A stretch of 64,000 nt of DNA from Bacillus sp. FJAT-49711 (GCF_018343715.1 NZ_JAGYPL010000001.1:1390840-1454839), one strand, 5' to 3'. Shown: positions 1-10,590, counted from the first letter of the stretch. Numbers and translations are program-made. The notes: generated by a model not told the origin, from the sequence alone.

Positions 1-2
1 TT

Positions 3-704
<702 letters not shown>

Positions 705-740
705 TAATATAAGTGGAATGACAGCAGAAATAAATACATT

Positions 741-787
741 AAAAGAGCAAGAACCCCTTCAATTATGAAGCGGGATCTTGCTCTTTT
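741..787. terminator. bidirectional intrinsic terminator between trpS and yjbA
   Basis: A long inverted repeat (AAAAGAGCAAGA ... TCTTGCTCTTTT, with an inner CCC/GGG pairing) lies between the converging 3' ends. It has T-runs on one side and A-runs on the other, so it can end transcripts from both directions. Confidence 0.85.
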
Positions 788-794
788 CCAAAAT

Positions 795-1544
795 CTAATT
801 CACTTTTGAATCGTATTCCATTTCCCAAAGCTTTTCAAAAAATGGCTGACCCTTTATTAGATTCTCGCACAGCATTAAATGTTTTTCCGACCAGCCAATC
901 TTTGTTTCCTCGTATAGATAGTTCCATACTTCTTCAAATTCCATCGTCTGGATCACATTGTATTTGTTAGGTGCCCATTCAGTGTACCAATAACGTATTT
1001 CAGGAGTATTTTTCGAAGTGTAAAGCTGGTCTAAGGCCATAAACATTAAGTGTTTTAATTGACGTTCTTTTCTTGTCAAGCCATACATTAATTCCGGTTC
1101 TGGCGACAATATATGGTGTTCTTTATCCATATTTTCTTTGTTAAACTTATAAGGAAACGGTTCATTTTTCATCGTCATTTCATAAACCAACTGTTCTTGA
1201 CGCGGAATTAATCTACTTTTGCGAAGTGGTATAGAATAGCCTATTGTATCAACCGCCATAATTCCTTTTCCATCTGTTACGACAAAACAATACTCTAATT
1301 GTACCCGCTCATGATTTTTTCTTAAGTATGCTTTTTTATAAACATCATTTAATAGGGTCTGCGGCAGTTCAGCCAAATTATTTTCTATGTAGTGGAAGAG
1401 GACCGGCTCTATCAACAATAGTGGAACTTGATCAAGGAGTTCGATTACATCTTCTCCTCTTCGCCATTCATGAAAATGACACACATTATAGCCGTTCTCC
1501 TCCCCTTCAAACCAATTGACCCATACATCATGAAGATATAGCAT
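795..1544 (-). CDS. yjbA: YjbA-like protein (DUF3603/UPF0736 family)
   Basis: A 249-residue soluble protein, rich in aromatic and acidic residues, with no signal peptide or membrane segment. Length, character and position next to trpS match YjbA of B. subtilis (DUF3603), a Bacillaceae protein of unknown biochemical function. A GAGGG ribosome binding site precedes the ATG. The family assignment rests on recognition of the sequence and on synteny; no catalytic motif can be pointed out. Confidence 0.85.
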   Translation of the reverse strand: MLYLHDVWVNWFEGEENGYNVCHFHEWRRGEDVIELLDQVPLLLIEPVLFHYIENNLAELPQTLLNDVYKKAYLRKNHERVQLEYCFVVTDGKGIMAVDTIGYSIPLRKSRLIPRQEQLVYEMTMKNEPFPYKFNKENMDKEHHILSPEPELMYGLTRKERQLKHLMFMALDQLYTSKNTPEIRYWYTEWAPNKYNVIQTMEFEEVWNYLYEETKIGWSEKHLMLCENLIKGQPFFEKLWEMEYDSKVN

Positions 1545-1600
1545 CCTAATCCCTCACTTCATAACCTTTTGTCAATCAGTATAGGCAGGGTGCAGTCAAT

Positions 1601-1855
1601 TTATTCCTCTTTATCATTGTGACTGTTTATTTTCTCGTTACTATAAAAAATAGCTCCCGCTATCATCATTAATCCTATCGGCAGTAAATAACATTCTGGT
1701 CTTCTTAATATAAAGAAGACATAATCACTAAAGCTTCTTCCCATTGTAACTAAATTTAAATATCCGATTAAGCTCACACCACCTGATACGGCAAAGCCAA
1801 ATCCGAGCATTAGCATGAAACCCCTAAACAACATAGATTGGCACATCCTTATCAT
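1601..1855 (-). CDS. small membrane protein, function unknown
   Basis: An 84-residue protein with two predicted membrane segments (about residues 9-33 and 54-70) and a short charged C-terminal tail (NEKINSHNDKEE). It lies just upstream of yjbA on the same strand. The ribosome binding site is weak (AAAGGCGAG) and an in-frame ATG three codons in is an alternative start. I do not recognise the family. Membrane topology and its place between conserved genes make it a plausible real gene. Confidence 0.6.
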   Translation of the reverse strand: MIRMCQSMLFRGFMLMLGFGFAVSGGVSLIGYLNLVTMGRSFSDYVFFILRRPECYLLPIGLMMIAGAIFYSNEKINSHNDKEE

Positions 1856-2098
1856 TCATTAGCTCGCCTTTTTATAGAAACTCTCAACCATTTCGCTATT
1901 TTATACAGTTTTTAATAATAAAAAATGGATTCAACAACCTAAAATTTCGTATACTGTTGAGAAAAGAGCTACATACTTCATTCTTAGTAGCACTAAACTA
2001 ACGCAACAGGGTAAAAGCCGGCTCCAGCGCTTTTACAAGAACAACAATTTTACGAATACAGTCTTTATTGATTATATGTATAACTCCAATAGGACATG

Positions 2099-2129
2099 CT
2101 TTAAAAAAGCCTCCCGTTAACTGGAAGGC
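2099..2129 (-). terminator. intrinsic terminator overlapping the yjaZ stop codon
   Basis: On the minus strand, GCCTTCC and GGGAGGC form a 7-bp stem followed by TTTTTT. The yjaZ stop codon (2117-2119) lies in the loop, so termination is tightly coupled to the end of the gene. Confidence 0.8.
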
Positions 2130-2911
2130 AGTTCAAAAAATTCATTATTGAATAAAACTTTTTTGGACGGAACAGTAAATGTATCAAACATTGTTACATT
2201 GTTTCTCTTTACATAACCTTTCGCCAATTCATATCCAACGGCGTAGCCTAACATGAAAGGCACTCCTCTTCTCCCAAATAGCAGTTCATCATGTTCACGG
2301 TCTTTGCGTGTTAGATGAAAATTTGGTTCATATATTCGATTTATATCACTTCTCAATTTCTCTTTCGTATACAGCTTTGTCCATGGCGCTAAGTATTCTG
2401 ATCCACAACAGTTGAGTACAGCCAGTTCAGCAAACCCTTCAAACAGGATTGAATCGAGCAAAGTATAATCACTTTCGTTCTTTTTAAGTTTGCTTAATCT
2501 AGCGGAATGATGATATTCATGAACAAAAAGTGCTTCTAATTCATTTTCATCTAGCCCTTCAGAAATGAAAAGAAACAATTTATTATGGAATGCCAACCCT
2601 GAACGACCATTATTTCTCCGTCTAAACAAAGAATTTTGTTGATTGATTGGAAATATATATACATCCACTGCTGGACCTTTCCATTTTCTTCGATACTTTA
2701 AGTATATATTGTTTATTTTCTTCCAAACTTCCTCTTCCTTAAGCCTATTTAATATGTGAAATGCATTACGTGATGGTCTGTACATACCGAATTGTGTTAA
2801 ATACTCATAAAAGTCTTCTGCATCCTGCACTTCCGGTTTTGCCATCCTTCCCATTTCCCAAGGCTGATTAAAGTAATTCTCAAGCCATTTATCGGTTTCA
2901 ATTACCCCCAT
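2117..2911 (-). CDS. yjaZ: YjaZ-like DUF2268 putative zinc protease
   Basis: A 264-residue protein carrying an HEXXH zinc-peptidase motif (FVHEYHHSARL, around residues 128-138), which is characteristic of DUF2268 proteins such as B. subtilis YjaZ. A downstream FEGFAELAV segment supplies a candidate third zinc ligand (Glu) in the pattern of gluzincin-like enzymes. No signal peptide is visible, so it is probably cytoplasmic. The start has a strong GGAGGCGG site. It lies downstream of fabF but is separated from it by a terminator. Peptidase activity is inferred from the motif only. Confidence 0.85.
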   Translation of the reverse strand: MGVIETDKWLENYFNQPWEMGRMAKPEVQDAEDFYEYLTQFGMYRPSRNAFHILNRLKEEEVWKKINNIYLKYRRKWKGPAVDVYIFPINQQNSLFRRRNNGRSGLAFHNKLFLFISEGLDENELEALFVHEYHHSARLSKLKKNESDYTLLDSILFEGFAELAVLNCCGSEYLAPWTKLYTKEKLRSDINRIYEPNFHLTRKDREHDELLFGRRGVPFMLGYAVGYELAKGYVKRNNVTMFDTFTVPSKKVLFNNEFFELPSS

Positions 2912-2973
2912 AATTACCGCCTCCTTTTGTTATGTTATTAAACAATAAAGAGGGAGGTACATGATTTTTAAAG

Positions 2974-3010
2974 GTAAAAAAAGAAAACACGATCATTAAG
3001 ATCGTGTCTT
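2974..3010 (-). terminator. intrinsic terminator of the fabH-fabF operon
   Basis: ACACGATC and GATCGTGT form an 8-bp perfect stem with a 5-nt loop. On the minus strand it is followed by TTTTCTTTTTTT, about 35 bases after the fabF stop codon. Confidence 0.85.
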
Positions 3011-3044
3011 CTTTCCGCTCCGTCTAGCTTCAGCGTCTTTGTAA

Positions 3045-4280
3045 TTACTCATATTTTTTAAATGCAATTGTAGCGTTATGTCCGCCGAACCCAAGTGAGT
3101 TGCTTAGTACTGCCTTTATATCAGCTTTTCTTGCTTCATTGACAACGTAATCAAGATCACAGTCTGGGTCTGGTGTTACATAATTCATCGTTGGAGGAAG
3201 TATCCCTTCTTTTAACGCCATTACAGAGAAAATAGCTTCAACTCCACCCGCTGCTCCTAGTAAATGTCCAGTCATCGATTTAGTGGAACTCATCGCTAAT
3301 TTATAAGCATGATCTCCGAAAACTTCTTTCACAGCCATTGTTTCATATTTATCATTATATGGAGTACTTGTACCATGTGCATTAATGTAGTCAATATCCT
3401 TTGGTTCAAGTCCGCCATCTTTAATGGCGATTTTCATAGCACGCACTCCACCTTCACCACCTGGTGCAGGTGCAGTAATATGGTGAGCGTCACCAGTTGA
3501 TCCATAGCCAACAATTTCTGCATAAATATGTGCTCCGCGGCTTAAAGCGTGCTCTAGTTCTTCAAGAACAACGATTCCGGCTCCTTCACCAATAACGAAA
3601 CCATCACGATTCAAGTCAAATGGTCTACTTGCAGTTTCCGGATCAGGATTTGTGGATAAAGCCGTATTTGCACAGAAACCTGCAACAGACATGCGAGTGA
3701 TCGGCGCCTCAGCTCCACCAGCTATCATTGCCGTAGCATCTCCGCGCTGGATAACTTTAAATGCATCTCCAATTGAATTCGTGCCAGTTGCACATGCAGT
3801 TACTGTACAAGAGTTGACGCCTTTTGCACCAAGATAGATGGAAACTTGCCCCGTTGCCATGTCTGGGATCATCATTGGAACAAAAAATGGACTTACACGT
3901 CGATATCCTCTTTTTTGAAAGATTTCAAACTGATTTTCGAATGTTTCCAAACCGCCAATACCTGAGCCTATCCAAACTCCGATTCGATCCGCATTTGTAT
4001 CGTCTATTTTCAATTCAGCATCTTTAACTGCCATCATAGCAGCAGCTACGGCATAATGGGTAAAGCGATCCATTTTCCGCGCTTCTTTTCTTTCGATATA
4101 GTTTTCAATATCAAAGTCTTTTACTTCTGCAGCTACTTTAGCTGAATATTCTTCAGGGTTTAATCTTGTTAATGGTCCTACTCCTGATTTTCCTGCTAAT
4201 ACATTTTTCCATGTTGTAGCCGCGTCATTACCAAGTGGTGATACAGCACCGATTCCTGTTATTACAACTCTTTTTTTCAT
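3045..4280 (-). CDS. fabF: beta-ketoacyl-ACP synthase II
   Basis: Elongating condensing enzyme of type II fatty acid synthesis: it adds malonyl-ACP to acyl-ACP. The 411-residue length is standard. The active-site Cys lies in [12 protein letters not shown] (near residue 165). The two catalytic His residues are in [11 protein letters not shown] and [13 protein letters not shown], and the glycine-rich C-terminal loop SLGFGGHNA is present. The start MKKRVVITG has an AAAGGAG site. It is the second gene of a fabH-fabF operon with a 41-bp gap, so it should share FapR control. Confidence 0.97.
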   Translation of the reverse strand: MKKRVVITGIGAVSPLGNDAATTWKNVLAGKSGVGPLTRLNPEEYSAKVAAEVKDFDIENYIERKEARKMDRFTHYAVAAAMMAVKDAELKIDDTNADRIGVWIGSGIGGLETFENQFEIFQKRGYRRVSPFFVPMMIPDMATGQVSIYLGAKGVNSCTVTACATGTNSIGDAFKVIQRGDATAMIAGGAEAPITRMSVAGFCANTALSTNPDPETASRPFDLNRDGFVIGEGAGIVVLEELEHALSRGAHIYAEIVGYGSTGDAHHITAPAPGGEGGVRAMKIAIKDGGLEPKDIDYINAHGTSTPYNDKYETMAVKEVFGDHAYKLAMSSTKSMTGHLLGAAGGVEAIFSVMALKEGILPPTMNYVTPDPDCDLDYVVNEARKADIKAVLSNSLGFGGHNATIAFKKYE

Positions 4281-4321
4281 GCTTTATCAGCTCCTTTAAA
4301 TAAAAAAAGAAGGTTTAACAA

Positions 4322-5254
4322 TTATAGTCCCCATTTCATAGCAATGGCACCCCATGTTAGTCCACCGCCAAAGCCAACCATAACAATTATATCATCATCT
4401 TTAATTTTTCCAGCTTCTAATTCATCTGCAAGTGCTATAGGAATGGAGGCAGATGAAGTATTTCCATATTTATGAATTGTTTTAGACATCTTTTCCTCAG
4501 GAAGATCTAATCGCTGTCTAGCAGCTTCCATAATTCTGATGTTAGCTTGGTGTGGGATTAAAAAGTCAACATCATCTTTTGAAAGCCCTGCCTTTTCTAA
4601 AACATTTACGGAAGACTCTCCCATTTGTCTTACTGCAAATTTAAAAACCTCTCTACCATTCATCATAATGAATTGTTCTTGATAAAGATAGTTTCCACCA
4701 GATCCATCTGCACCTAATTCAAATGAAAGAACACCTCTACCATCCGAAACTTTCCCCATTACAACAGCTCCTGCACCATCACCAAACAATACGGCAGTGT
4801 TGCGGTCATTCCAATCTGTAATTTTTGACAGCTTTTCAGCGCCAACAATTAAAATATTTTTATAAGCACCATTATCAATAAATTGTTTTGCTGTAGCCAT
4901 TCCATACATGAAGCCTGCACACGCAGCACTTAGGTCCATTGCAGAAGCTTTCGTACAGCCCAATTTCGCTTGCAGCATACACGATACAGTAGGAAATGGC
5001 TGATCAGGAGTAACTGTTGCAACCAATATCATATCAATATCTTCAGGTGATAATCCTGCATTCTCTATCGCATTTTTTGCAGCTGCATACGCCATATCAG
5101 ATGTATCTACATCATCGGATGCGATTCTTCTTTCTTCGATGCCTGTACGTGTCCTGATCCATTCGTCAGAAGTATCCACCATTTTTTCCAAGTCTAGATT
5201 CGTTAAGATTTTTTCAGGAACATATTTTCCAACCCCGATTATTCCAGCACTCAT
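4322..5254 (-). CDS. fabH: beta-ketoacyl-ACP synthase III
   Basis: Initiates fatty acid synthesis by condensing an acyl-CoA primer with malonyl-ACP; in bacilli it sets branched-chain primer use. The Cys-His-Asn triad is visible: [16 protein letters not shown] and GNTSSASIP. The frame is open 14 codons further upstream, but I place the start at the ATG of [15 protein letters not shown], which aligns with FabH N-termini and has an AGGG site about 9 bases upstream. This gives 310 residues, the usual length. First gene of the fabH-fabF operon. Confidence 0.96.
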   Translation of the reverse strand: MSAGIIGVGKYVPEKILTNLDLEKMVDTSDEWIRTRTGIEERRIASDDVDTSDMAYAAAKNAIENAGLSPEDIDMILVATVTPDQPFPTVSCMLQAKLGCTKASAMDLSAACAGFMYGMATAKQFIDNGAYKNILIVGAEKLSKITDWNDRNTAVLFGDGAGAVVMGKVSDGRGVLSFELGADGSGGNYLYQEQFIMMNGREVFKFAVRQMGESSVNVLEKAGLSKDDVDFLIPHQANIRIMEAARQRLDLPEEKMSKTIHKYGNTSSASIPIALADELEAGKIKDDDIIVMVGFGGGLTWGAIAMKWGL

Positions 5255-5298
5255 GCAGCTTATCCCTACTTTCATAGAATAAAAAATTATTATCATAT

Positions 5299-5317
5299 AT
5301 TAAGACTTGGTGCTAAT
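5299..5317 (-). promoter_or_regulatory. FapR-type operator upstream of fabH
   Basis: The minus-strand sequence ATTAGCACCAAGTCTTAAT closely matches the FapR consensus of bacilli, with ATTAG and CTTAAT flanking the ACC/AAG core. It overlaps the -10 box and the expected start point of the fabH promoter, where a repressor would block initiation. FapR releases DNA when malonyl-CoA is high, so this fits feed-forward control of the operon. The assignment is by pattern match. Confidence 0.75.
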
Positions 5318-5344
5318 TATAACATCAGGGAGAATTCTTGTAAA
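5316..5344 (-). promoter_or_regulatory. sigma-A promoter of fabH-fabF
   Basis: Minus-strand -35 TTTACA (5339-5344) and perfect -10 TATAAT (5316-5321) are separated by 17 bases. The FapR-like operator begins at the -10 box. Confidence 0.75.
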
Positions 5345-5490
5345 TCGGGATTGATTTATTTTCGTTGGATTGATTTCCATCATTATGTATGTAGAAAGTA
5401 CTTGTCCATACATCCTCCCCTTCCAAACATTACTTACATTTTAACCTAAGACTCAATGACTGAAAAGTATAACAATTATAACCTATATTT

Positions 5491-6093
5491 TTATATATAC
5501 AATTCATCCATTTTTTTCTCAATATGCTCAATTATCTCTTTAGTGATGGAGACGGAGGAAAATTCATTATCCAACCCCCTCCATTTATCATTCGTGCTAG
5601 AATTAAAAAAAAGACGAGTTTCTTTCTTATTTACATTATTATTAAGCATACAATATTCGATTAGCTTATTTCCTCTTTCCCTTATGTCAGTTTTAAGCTT
5701 TTCTATATTGGAACAAAAGTTTGAATTTCCTTTATCTATGGCCGATGGTTGTATCATAACAAATATTGATTGGGTAAATAATTCATCTAGAGTAAGTGTT
5801 TTTATTATGTGAATAAAATGATGATGAATATCAGGAAAATCTTTGGAGTAAAAGTCAGGAAGTGGAATAAAAAAATAGTGTACAGGCTCATATATTTTAC
5901 CAAGGGAATTTTCTTCTATTTGTTCGTATTGCAAATTGGCATTTCTACCTATAAATAACCATTTTTCTTCCTGTTCCTTGTTCTGCCATTTAGCAAAGTC
6001 TTTCGCCAATACTTTATATCCTTTCTCAAGCAGCTGAACGCAAAATTCATAACCAAGAAGCTGTCTTGCCCCGAATACTACCGCGGATTTCAA
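5491..6093 (-). CDS. YjaV-like protein with Rossmann-type N-terminus
   Basis: A roughly 200-residue soluble protein. The N-terminus (AVVFGARQLLGYEFCVQLLEKGYKV) resembles the first beta-alpha unit of an NAD-binding epimerase/short-chain fold, but the usual GxxGxxG spacing is not kept. It occupies the position of yjaV, upstream of fabH and next to yjzD, and is probably that gene; sequence similarity itself is only suggestive. The GGAG site abuts the first ATG (6102), so I prefer the TTG at 6093, which is 9 bases downstream. The med and comZ genes found here in B. subtilis are not visible. Confidence 0.6.
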   Translation of the reverse strand: MKSAVVFGARQLLGYEFCVQLLEKGYKVLAKDFAKWQNKEQEEKWLFIGRNANLQYEQIEENSLGKIYEPVHYFFIPLPDFYSKDFPDIHHHFIHIIKTLTLDELFTQSIFVMIQPSAIDKGNSNFCSNIEKLKTDIRERGNKLIEYCMLNNNVNKKETRLFFNSSTNDKWRGLDNEFSSVSITKEIIEHIEKKMDELYI

Positions 6094-6176
6094 ATCGTCC
6101 ATCTCCTTTCTAAAATCCCTTACTTACATCCTATGCAAGTGCCTTAGAGTATTACCAAAATCACAGAATTATCACT

Positions 6177-6204
6177 TTTACATTACTAATTTGTATGGTA
6201 TGAT
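6177..6204 (+). promoter_or_regulatory. probable sigma-A promoter of yjzD
   Basis: TTTACA (6177-6182) and an extended -10, TGGTATGAT (TATGAT at 6199-6204), are separated by 16 bases, about 70 bases upstream of the yjzD start. Confidence 0.55.
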
Positions 6205-6272
6205 TTGATAGGTATATACATGAAGTGAATTACTTTTACATAAACTTCATATTGAATTGGGGTGAACAATTT

Positions 6273-6458
6273 ATGAGATATGTATGGGGATTTATTTGGA
6301 CTTTTCTTCTTATCCATATGTTGACGTATGTGGCAGGTTCCATGTTATCCGTTCCTTATGATTTTAAGACCGGTAGCATATTAGGAATTGGCGCATTTAT
6401 ATTAATGGTTATTGTAACTGCTGTTTTACCTACAGTTACTATTAGTGAAGAACATTAA
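6273..6458 (+). CDS. yjzD: YjzD-like small membrane protein (DUF2929)
   Basis: A 61-residue protein with two membrane segments (about residues 3-23 and 32-52), beginning MRYVWGFIWTFLLIHMLTY, typical of the DUF2929/YjzD family. The open frame extends 16 codons upstream, but the ATG at 6273 follows a GGGGTGA ribosome binding site with good spacing and gives the family's usual length. Its position beside the yjaV-fabH block matches B. subtilis. Function unknown. Confidence 0.8.
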   Translation: MRYVWGFIWTFLLIHMLTYVAGSMLSVPYDFKTGSILGIGAFILMVIVTAVLPTVTISEEH

Positions 6459-6466
6459 AAGAACAT

Positions 6467-6612
6467 AAGCAGAGGCGCCTGTTCATCGACGTACAAACTT
6501 CAGGGCATAAGACTTGCGATAAAGGATACAAGGCGATGAATGTGGCGATGTTGACTACGCATGCGAAAAGGACAGAAGGTTTGCTAGTCGATAGGTGCTC
6601 GGGCTAGACGAT
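6467..6612 (+). repeat. interspersed ~150-bp palindromic repeat, copy A
   Basis: One of four clear copies in the window. It begins AGAGGCGCCTGTTCATCGAC and ends with GCTAGTCGATAGGTGCTCGG then GCTAGACG. The two ends are imperfect inverted complements, so the element can fold on itself. It lies directly after yjzD. Confidence 0.8.
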
Positions 6613-6672
6613 AACTAATTTCTTAGAAAGTTATCCACAAAGTTTCCAAATTTATAATTTCCTTATCAATGA

Positions 6673-6712
6673 GAAATGGGAGAGGTACATTAGCACCTTT
6701 CCCATTTTTATT
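6673..6712 (+). terminator. intrinsic terminator at the yjzD/clpB junction
   Basis: AAATGGGAGAGGT and a near-complementary ACCTTTCCCATTT are followed by a T-rich tract on the plus strand. The opposite orientation lacks a good T-run, so it mainly serves plus-strand transcripts, although it also lies next to the clpB 3' end. Confidence 0.7.
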
Positions 6713-9319
6713 TTACTTTTGTACTGAAATAGAGAGTTCTCCATTTTCCTCACTAATGATAATCGTATCATTCGGATGAACTTGACCAGCAATAATTTCC
6801 TTCGCCAGTTTTGTTTCTATATGGCTTTGTAAATATCTTTTTAACGGACGAGCACCGTATACTGGATCATAAGCCGCCTGAGCAACAAATTCATTTGCCT
6901 CGTCTGATATCGTCAAATGAATATTTTGTTCTATTAATCGATGCTGTAATTCCTCTGCCAGCTTCCCTACTATGCCTTTGATATTTTCAATAGTAAGAGG
7001 CTTAAACAGTATTATATCATCCACTCTATTTAAAAATTCTGGTTTGAACGCCGCTCTTAATTGAGCCATTACAAGCTCTTTTGTTTGTTCATCAATATGT
7101 TCTTCACTTTTTTCACGTTCCAATAAAAAGGCAGAACCGATATTAGATGTCATTATGATAACTGAATTTTTAAAGTCAATTCGCCTTCCTTGGGAATCTG
7201 TAATTCTACCGTCATCCAGTACTTGCAGTAAAATATTGAACACTTCGGGATGAGCTTTTTCAATTTCATCAAGCAAAATGACAGAGTACGGTTTTCTTCG
7301 TACAGCTTCTGTAAGCTGTCCACCCTCTTCATATCCTACATATCCAGGGGGGGCACCAATTAGCCTAGATACAGTGTGTTTTTCCATATATTCAGACATG
7401 TCAATCCTGATCATATGTTCTTCGCTATCAAATAATGTTTCTGCTAATGCTTTTGCAAGTTCCGTTTTCCCGACACCTGTAGGACCGAGGAAAATAAATG
7501 AACCGATAGGACGGTTAGGATCTTTTATACCCGCTCTTGCACGAAGCACTGCGTTGCTAACAAGTTCTACTGCTTCATCTTGGCCAATTACCCGTTTGTG
7601 CAAAATACTTTCAAGCCGTAAAAGCTTTTCACGTTCCCCTTCAACTAGCTTCATGACGGGAATCCCTGTCCAACGAGAAACAATATCTGCTATTTCATCC
7701 TCGGTTACTTCCTCTTTTACTAAACGATTTTCATCTTCTTGATGCTTTTGTAAGTTTTCTTCAAGCTTCTTCAAGTCTTTTTCAACTGCTGGAATTTTTC
7801 CGTGACGAAGCTCAGCAGCCCGGTTTAAATCATACTGATTTTCTGCATCCTCCAATTCTCGGCGCAGTTTCTCCAATTCTTCCCGCTTCTCTTTTATTTT
7901 TAAAATTTCATCTTTCTCCGACTGCCATTTAGACTTCATCTCATTCGCTTTTTCTTTTAAATCAGCTAAATCCTTTTGAAGAATTTCAAGCCTAGCTTTA
8001 CTCGCCTCATCATCTTCTTTTTGAAGTGCAGCCTCTTCAATCTCGAGTTGCATGACTCTTCTCGTTATTTCGTCCAATTCACTTGGCATAGAATCAATTT
8101 CAACTCGAATATTTGCGCAAGCCTCATCAACAAGGTCAATTGCTTTATCAGGTAAAAATCGATCTGTTATATAGCGATCTGACAAAGTGGCAGAGGCGAC
8201 AAGTGCTCTATCATGAATATTTACTCCATGGTGAATTTCAAATCTTTCCTTCAATCCACGTAATATGGAGATTGTATCTTCCACAGTCGGCTCAGGCACT
8301 AATACTTTTTGAAATCTTCTTTCGAGTGCAGGATCCTTTTCAATATATAATCGGTATTCATCAAGTGTAGTTGCACCGATACAATGAAGCTCTCCCCGTG
8401 CAAGCATCGGCTTTAACATATTGCCTGCATCCATGGACCCTTCTGCTTTTCCAGCTCCTACAATTGTATGGATTTCATCAATAAATAGAAGTATTTTTCC
8501 TTCGCTCTTCTTTATTTCTTGTAAAACAGCTTTCAGCCTTTCTTCAAATTCTCCTCTGAATTTAGCACCAGCAATTAAAGCGCCCATATCCAATGCAAAA
8601 ATAGTTTTGTCCTTTAATCCTTCGGGGACGTCCTTTCTAACAATTCTTTGTGCAAGGCCTTCAACAATGGCTGTTTTCCCTACCCCCGGTTCACCAATTA
8701 ACACAGGGTTATTTTTAGTTTTCCGGGATAATATTCTTATTACATTTCTTATTTCATTATCCCTTCCAATGACCGGATCAAGTTTACCGGATTTTACTTC
8801 CGCAACTAAATCTCTACCGTATTTTTCTAGTACTTCATATGTAGCTTCCGGATTTTGCGATACCACACGCTGTCCCCCTCTAACTTTTTCAACTTCGGCA
8901 CGTAATTTCTCTTTTGTCAACCCGTGTTGAACTAAAAACATCGCAAGTTCATTACTATTTTGATCCATTAATGCAAGAACAAAATGCTCTACAGATAAAT
9001 ATTCATCATGAAAGGATCCTTTTTCTTTCTCTGCATTATTTATGAGGTTTTGCACATCTGAACTAAGGTATTGTCCACCTTTAACTCCTGCTCCCGTCAC
9101 TTGTGGTTTTTTTTCTATCAAGTGGTTTATTTCGTATTGAAGAGCACTTTTTCCCAACCCAAAATGTTCATATAAATTATTAAGGAGACTATCATTTCGA
9201 TCTGATAATGTTTTCCAAATATGAATAATATCAATTTCAGGATGATTAAGCCTTATTGCAGTTTGCTGAGCTTCAGCAAATGCTTCCTGCATGGTCATAG
9301 TCATTTTACTTAAATCCAT
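6713..9319 (-). CDS. clpB: ATP-dependent disaggregase ClpB
   Basis: A Hsp100 chaperone that extracts proteins from aggregates together with DnaK. The domains are in order: an N-terminal Clp repeat region; AAA1 with Walker [11 protein letters not shown] near residue 205; the long coiled-coil middle domain (about 405-525), which distinguishes ClpB from ClpC; and AAA2 with Walker [11 protein letters not shown] near 605. The C-terminal D2 domain is complete. The frame opens at GTG 9325, but AAGGAGG is correctly spaced (7 bases) only for the ATG at 9319, giving 868 residues. No clear CtsR heptad repeats or CIRCE element were seen upstream; instead an intrinsic terminator abuts the ribosome binding site. 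Confidence 0.97.
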   Translation of the reverse strand: MDLSKMTMTMQEAFAEAQQTAIRLNHPEIDIIHIWKTLSDRNDSLLNNLYEHFGLGKSALQYEINHLIEKKPQVTGAGVKGGQYLSSDVQNLINNAEKEKGSFHDEYLSVEHFVLALMDQNSNELAMFLVQHGLTKEKLRAEVEKVRGGQRVVSQNPEATYEVLEKYGRDLVAEVKSGKLDPVIGRDNEIRNVIRILSRKTKNNPVLIGEPGVGKTAIVEGLAQRIVRKDVPEGLKDKTIFALDMGALIAGAKFRGEFEERLKAVLQEIKKSEGKILLFIDEIHTIVGAGKAEGSMDAGNMLKPMLARGELHCIGATTLDEYRLYIEKDPALERRFQKVLVPEPTVEDTISILRGLKERFEIHHGVNIHDRALVASATLSDRYITDRFLPDKAIDLVDEACANIRVEIDSMPSELDEITRRVMQLEIEEAALQKEDDEASKARLEILQKDLADLKEKANEMKSKWQSEKDEILKIKEKREELEKLRRELEDAENQYDLNRAAELRHGKIPAVEKDLKKLEENLQKHQEDENRLVKEEVTEDEIADIVSRWTGIPVMKLVEGEREKLLRLESILHKRVIGQDEAVELVSNAVLRARAGIKDPNRPIGSFIFLGPTGVGKTELAKALAETLFDSEEHMIRIDMSEYMEKHTVSRLIGAPPGYVGYEEGGQLTEAVRRKPYSVILLDEIEKAHPEVFNILLQVLDDGRITDSQGRRIDFKNSVIIMTSNIGSAFLLEREKSEEHIDEQTKELVMAQLRAAFKPEFLNRVDDIILFKPLTIENIKGIVGKLAEELQHRLIEQNIHLTISDEANEFVAQAAYDPVYGARPLKRYLQSHIETKLAKEIIAGQVHPNDTIIISEENGELSISVQK

Positions 9320-9340
9320 TGACACGCCTCCTTATTACTA

Positions 9341-9386
9341 TTAAAAATAGCGGAAGGCTTCTTTATTTCAAGGAGCATTCCGCTAT
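9341..9386 (-). terminator. intrinsic terminator immediately upstream of clpB
   Basis: On the minus strand, ATAGCGGAATGCTCCTT pairs with AAGAAGCCTTCCGCTAT and is followed by TTTTT. It ends the yitW transcript, but it finishes only about 10 bases before the clpB ribosome binding site. Confidence 0.8.
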
Positions 9387-9427
9387 GTATTTTCCCTAAA
9401 TTATAATCAAATAACTGCGTTCCTTTA

Positions 9428-9736
9428 TCATGTTACGCCTAAGGCAATTTTCGCATATCGTGACATTTTGTCCTTTGTCCAAGGTGGATTCCAAACAATG
9501 TCAACTTCAGTTTGTTTTACTTCAGGCAAATCCGCGAGAGCAGCCTGAACTTGATCAACAATAACAGGTGCAAGTGGGCAGCCCATAGATGTTAACGTCA
9601 TCGTAACTTTCGCTACGCCTTCATCATTAAGATCAACATCATAGACTAAACCAAGATTTACTATGTCAATCCCCAATTCGGGGTCAATCACTTGTTCAAG
9701 AGCACCATAAATATTCTCTTTCAAAGCCTCATCCAT
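9428..9736 (-). CDS. yitW: YitW-like Fe-S/metal assembly factor (DUF59/MIP18 family)
   Basis: A 102-residue single-domain DUF59 protein, related to SufT and the MIP18 group that helps iron-sulfur cluster maturation. Family hallmarks are the DPELGIDIVNLGLVYDV motif near the N-terminus and the conserved cysteine in MTLTSMGCPLAP. The open frame extends 18 codons upstream, but the ATG at 9736 follows AAGGAG with 9-base spacing and matches the usual start (MDEALKENI). It is downstream of yitV in conserved order. Confidence 0.88.
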   Translation of the reverse strand: MDEALKENIYGALEQVIDPELGIDIVNLGLVYDVDLNDEGVAKVTMTLTSMGCPLAPVIVDQVQAALADLPEVKQTEVDIVWNPPWTKDKMSRYAKIALGVT

Positions 9737-9819
9737 TTGAACACACTCCTTTTCAAAATAAATTGCTTCTCTTACTATCATACCAAACAAGGAAAAAAAA
9801 CAAACTGAAATGATTTATT

Positions 9820-10590
9820 TTAAAGCAAATGTTTTTTGAACCATTCCACCGTTTCCAATAAACCTTCTCTGCTCACTTTATGATCGGCCTTTTCATCAAC
9901 GATAAATTTTAAATCAGATGGATGCTGCTCATATTCTTTCTTAATTTTTTCATAAAAGTTATATGTAGGCTGAAATGGGACAACTGGATCCTTTCTTCCA
10001 TGCCAAAACAAAAGCGGTCTTCCTCTAAGCTTTTCCGATTGATGGCTTAAATCATATTTCTGTAAAGCCGTGTACATTTCTTCCAATTTTTCATTTGGAA
10101 GAGACAAATTCGGATCCGCTTTTTTTAGATGGTCTATTTGAGCACGTGCAAATGATTCGTAATGTGGACTTCCCATTAAAGAAACTGCAGCCTTAACCCA
10201 TTCATATTGAGTGAGTGCCCCTAATGTAACAATCCCTCCCATTGACGTACCGGCTAGTCCAATTTTTTTGGAATCCACTCTTCCCTTATTAATAAAGTCA
10301 TCTTTTATTATTTCTAATTCAGTTATCGTATTGATGACGATATCCCAAAAATGAAGCATTATTTCTTCTTCACTATGTCCAGCATCTCTTTCCCCATGAA
10401 ACTTTGCTTCCGGAAGTACGACACGGAAACCTGATTCAGCTAAAAGGTATGCATAATGAAGATTATGCTCTTTAGCAGAAGTAAATCCATGGACAAAAAA
10501 AATAAGCGGCAGCATCTTTTCTTCGTTTCCGCTTTTTACGACATGTAATAACGGAATATCATTTACTTTTTCTTTCCTTATTTCTATCAT
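9820..10590 (-). CDS. yitV: YitV-like alpha/beta-hydrolase esterase
   Basis: A 256-residue cytoplasmic serine hydrolase. The nucleophile elbow is GTSMGG (near residue 115). The oxyanion-hole region FVHGFTSAKEH, an acid candidate in HGRKDPVVPF and the C-terminal His in KADHKVS complete the triad pattern. It resembles the YitV/YtaP group of B. subtilis and keeps the yitV-yitW order. Ribosome binding site AAAGGGG. Substrate unknown. Confidence 0.85.
   Translation of the reverse strand: MIEIRKEKVNDIPLLHVVKSGNEEKMLPLIFFVHGFTSAKEHNLHYAYLLAESGFRVVLPEAKFHGERDAGHSEEEIMLHFWDIVINTITELEIIKDDFINKGRVDSKKIGLAGTSMGGIVTLGALTQYEWVKAAVSLMGSPHYESFARAQIDHLKKADPNLSLPNEKLEEMYTALQKYDLSHQSEKLRGRPLLFWHGRKDPVVPFQPTYNFYEKIKKEYEQHPSDLKFIVDEKADHKVSREGLLETVEWFKKHLL

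Noticed and set aside
5456-5812. 118-codon plus-strand open frame over the yjaV-like gene
   Set aside because: Antisense to the better supported minus-strand frame, which has the ribosome binding site and syntenic position.
7278-7742. 154-codon plus-strand open frame
   Set aside because: It lies wholly antisense to the ClpB AAA2 region, has low-complexity serine/threonine composition and no ribosome binding site; a shadow frame.
8421-8930. 169-codon plus-strand open frame
   Set aside because: Antisense to the ClpB AAA1 region; composition is that expected of a reversed conserved gene.
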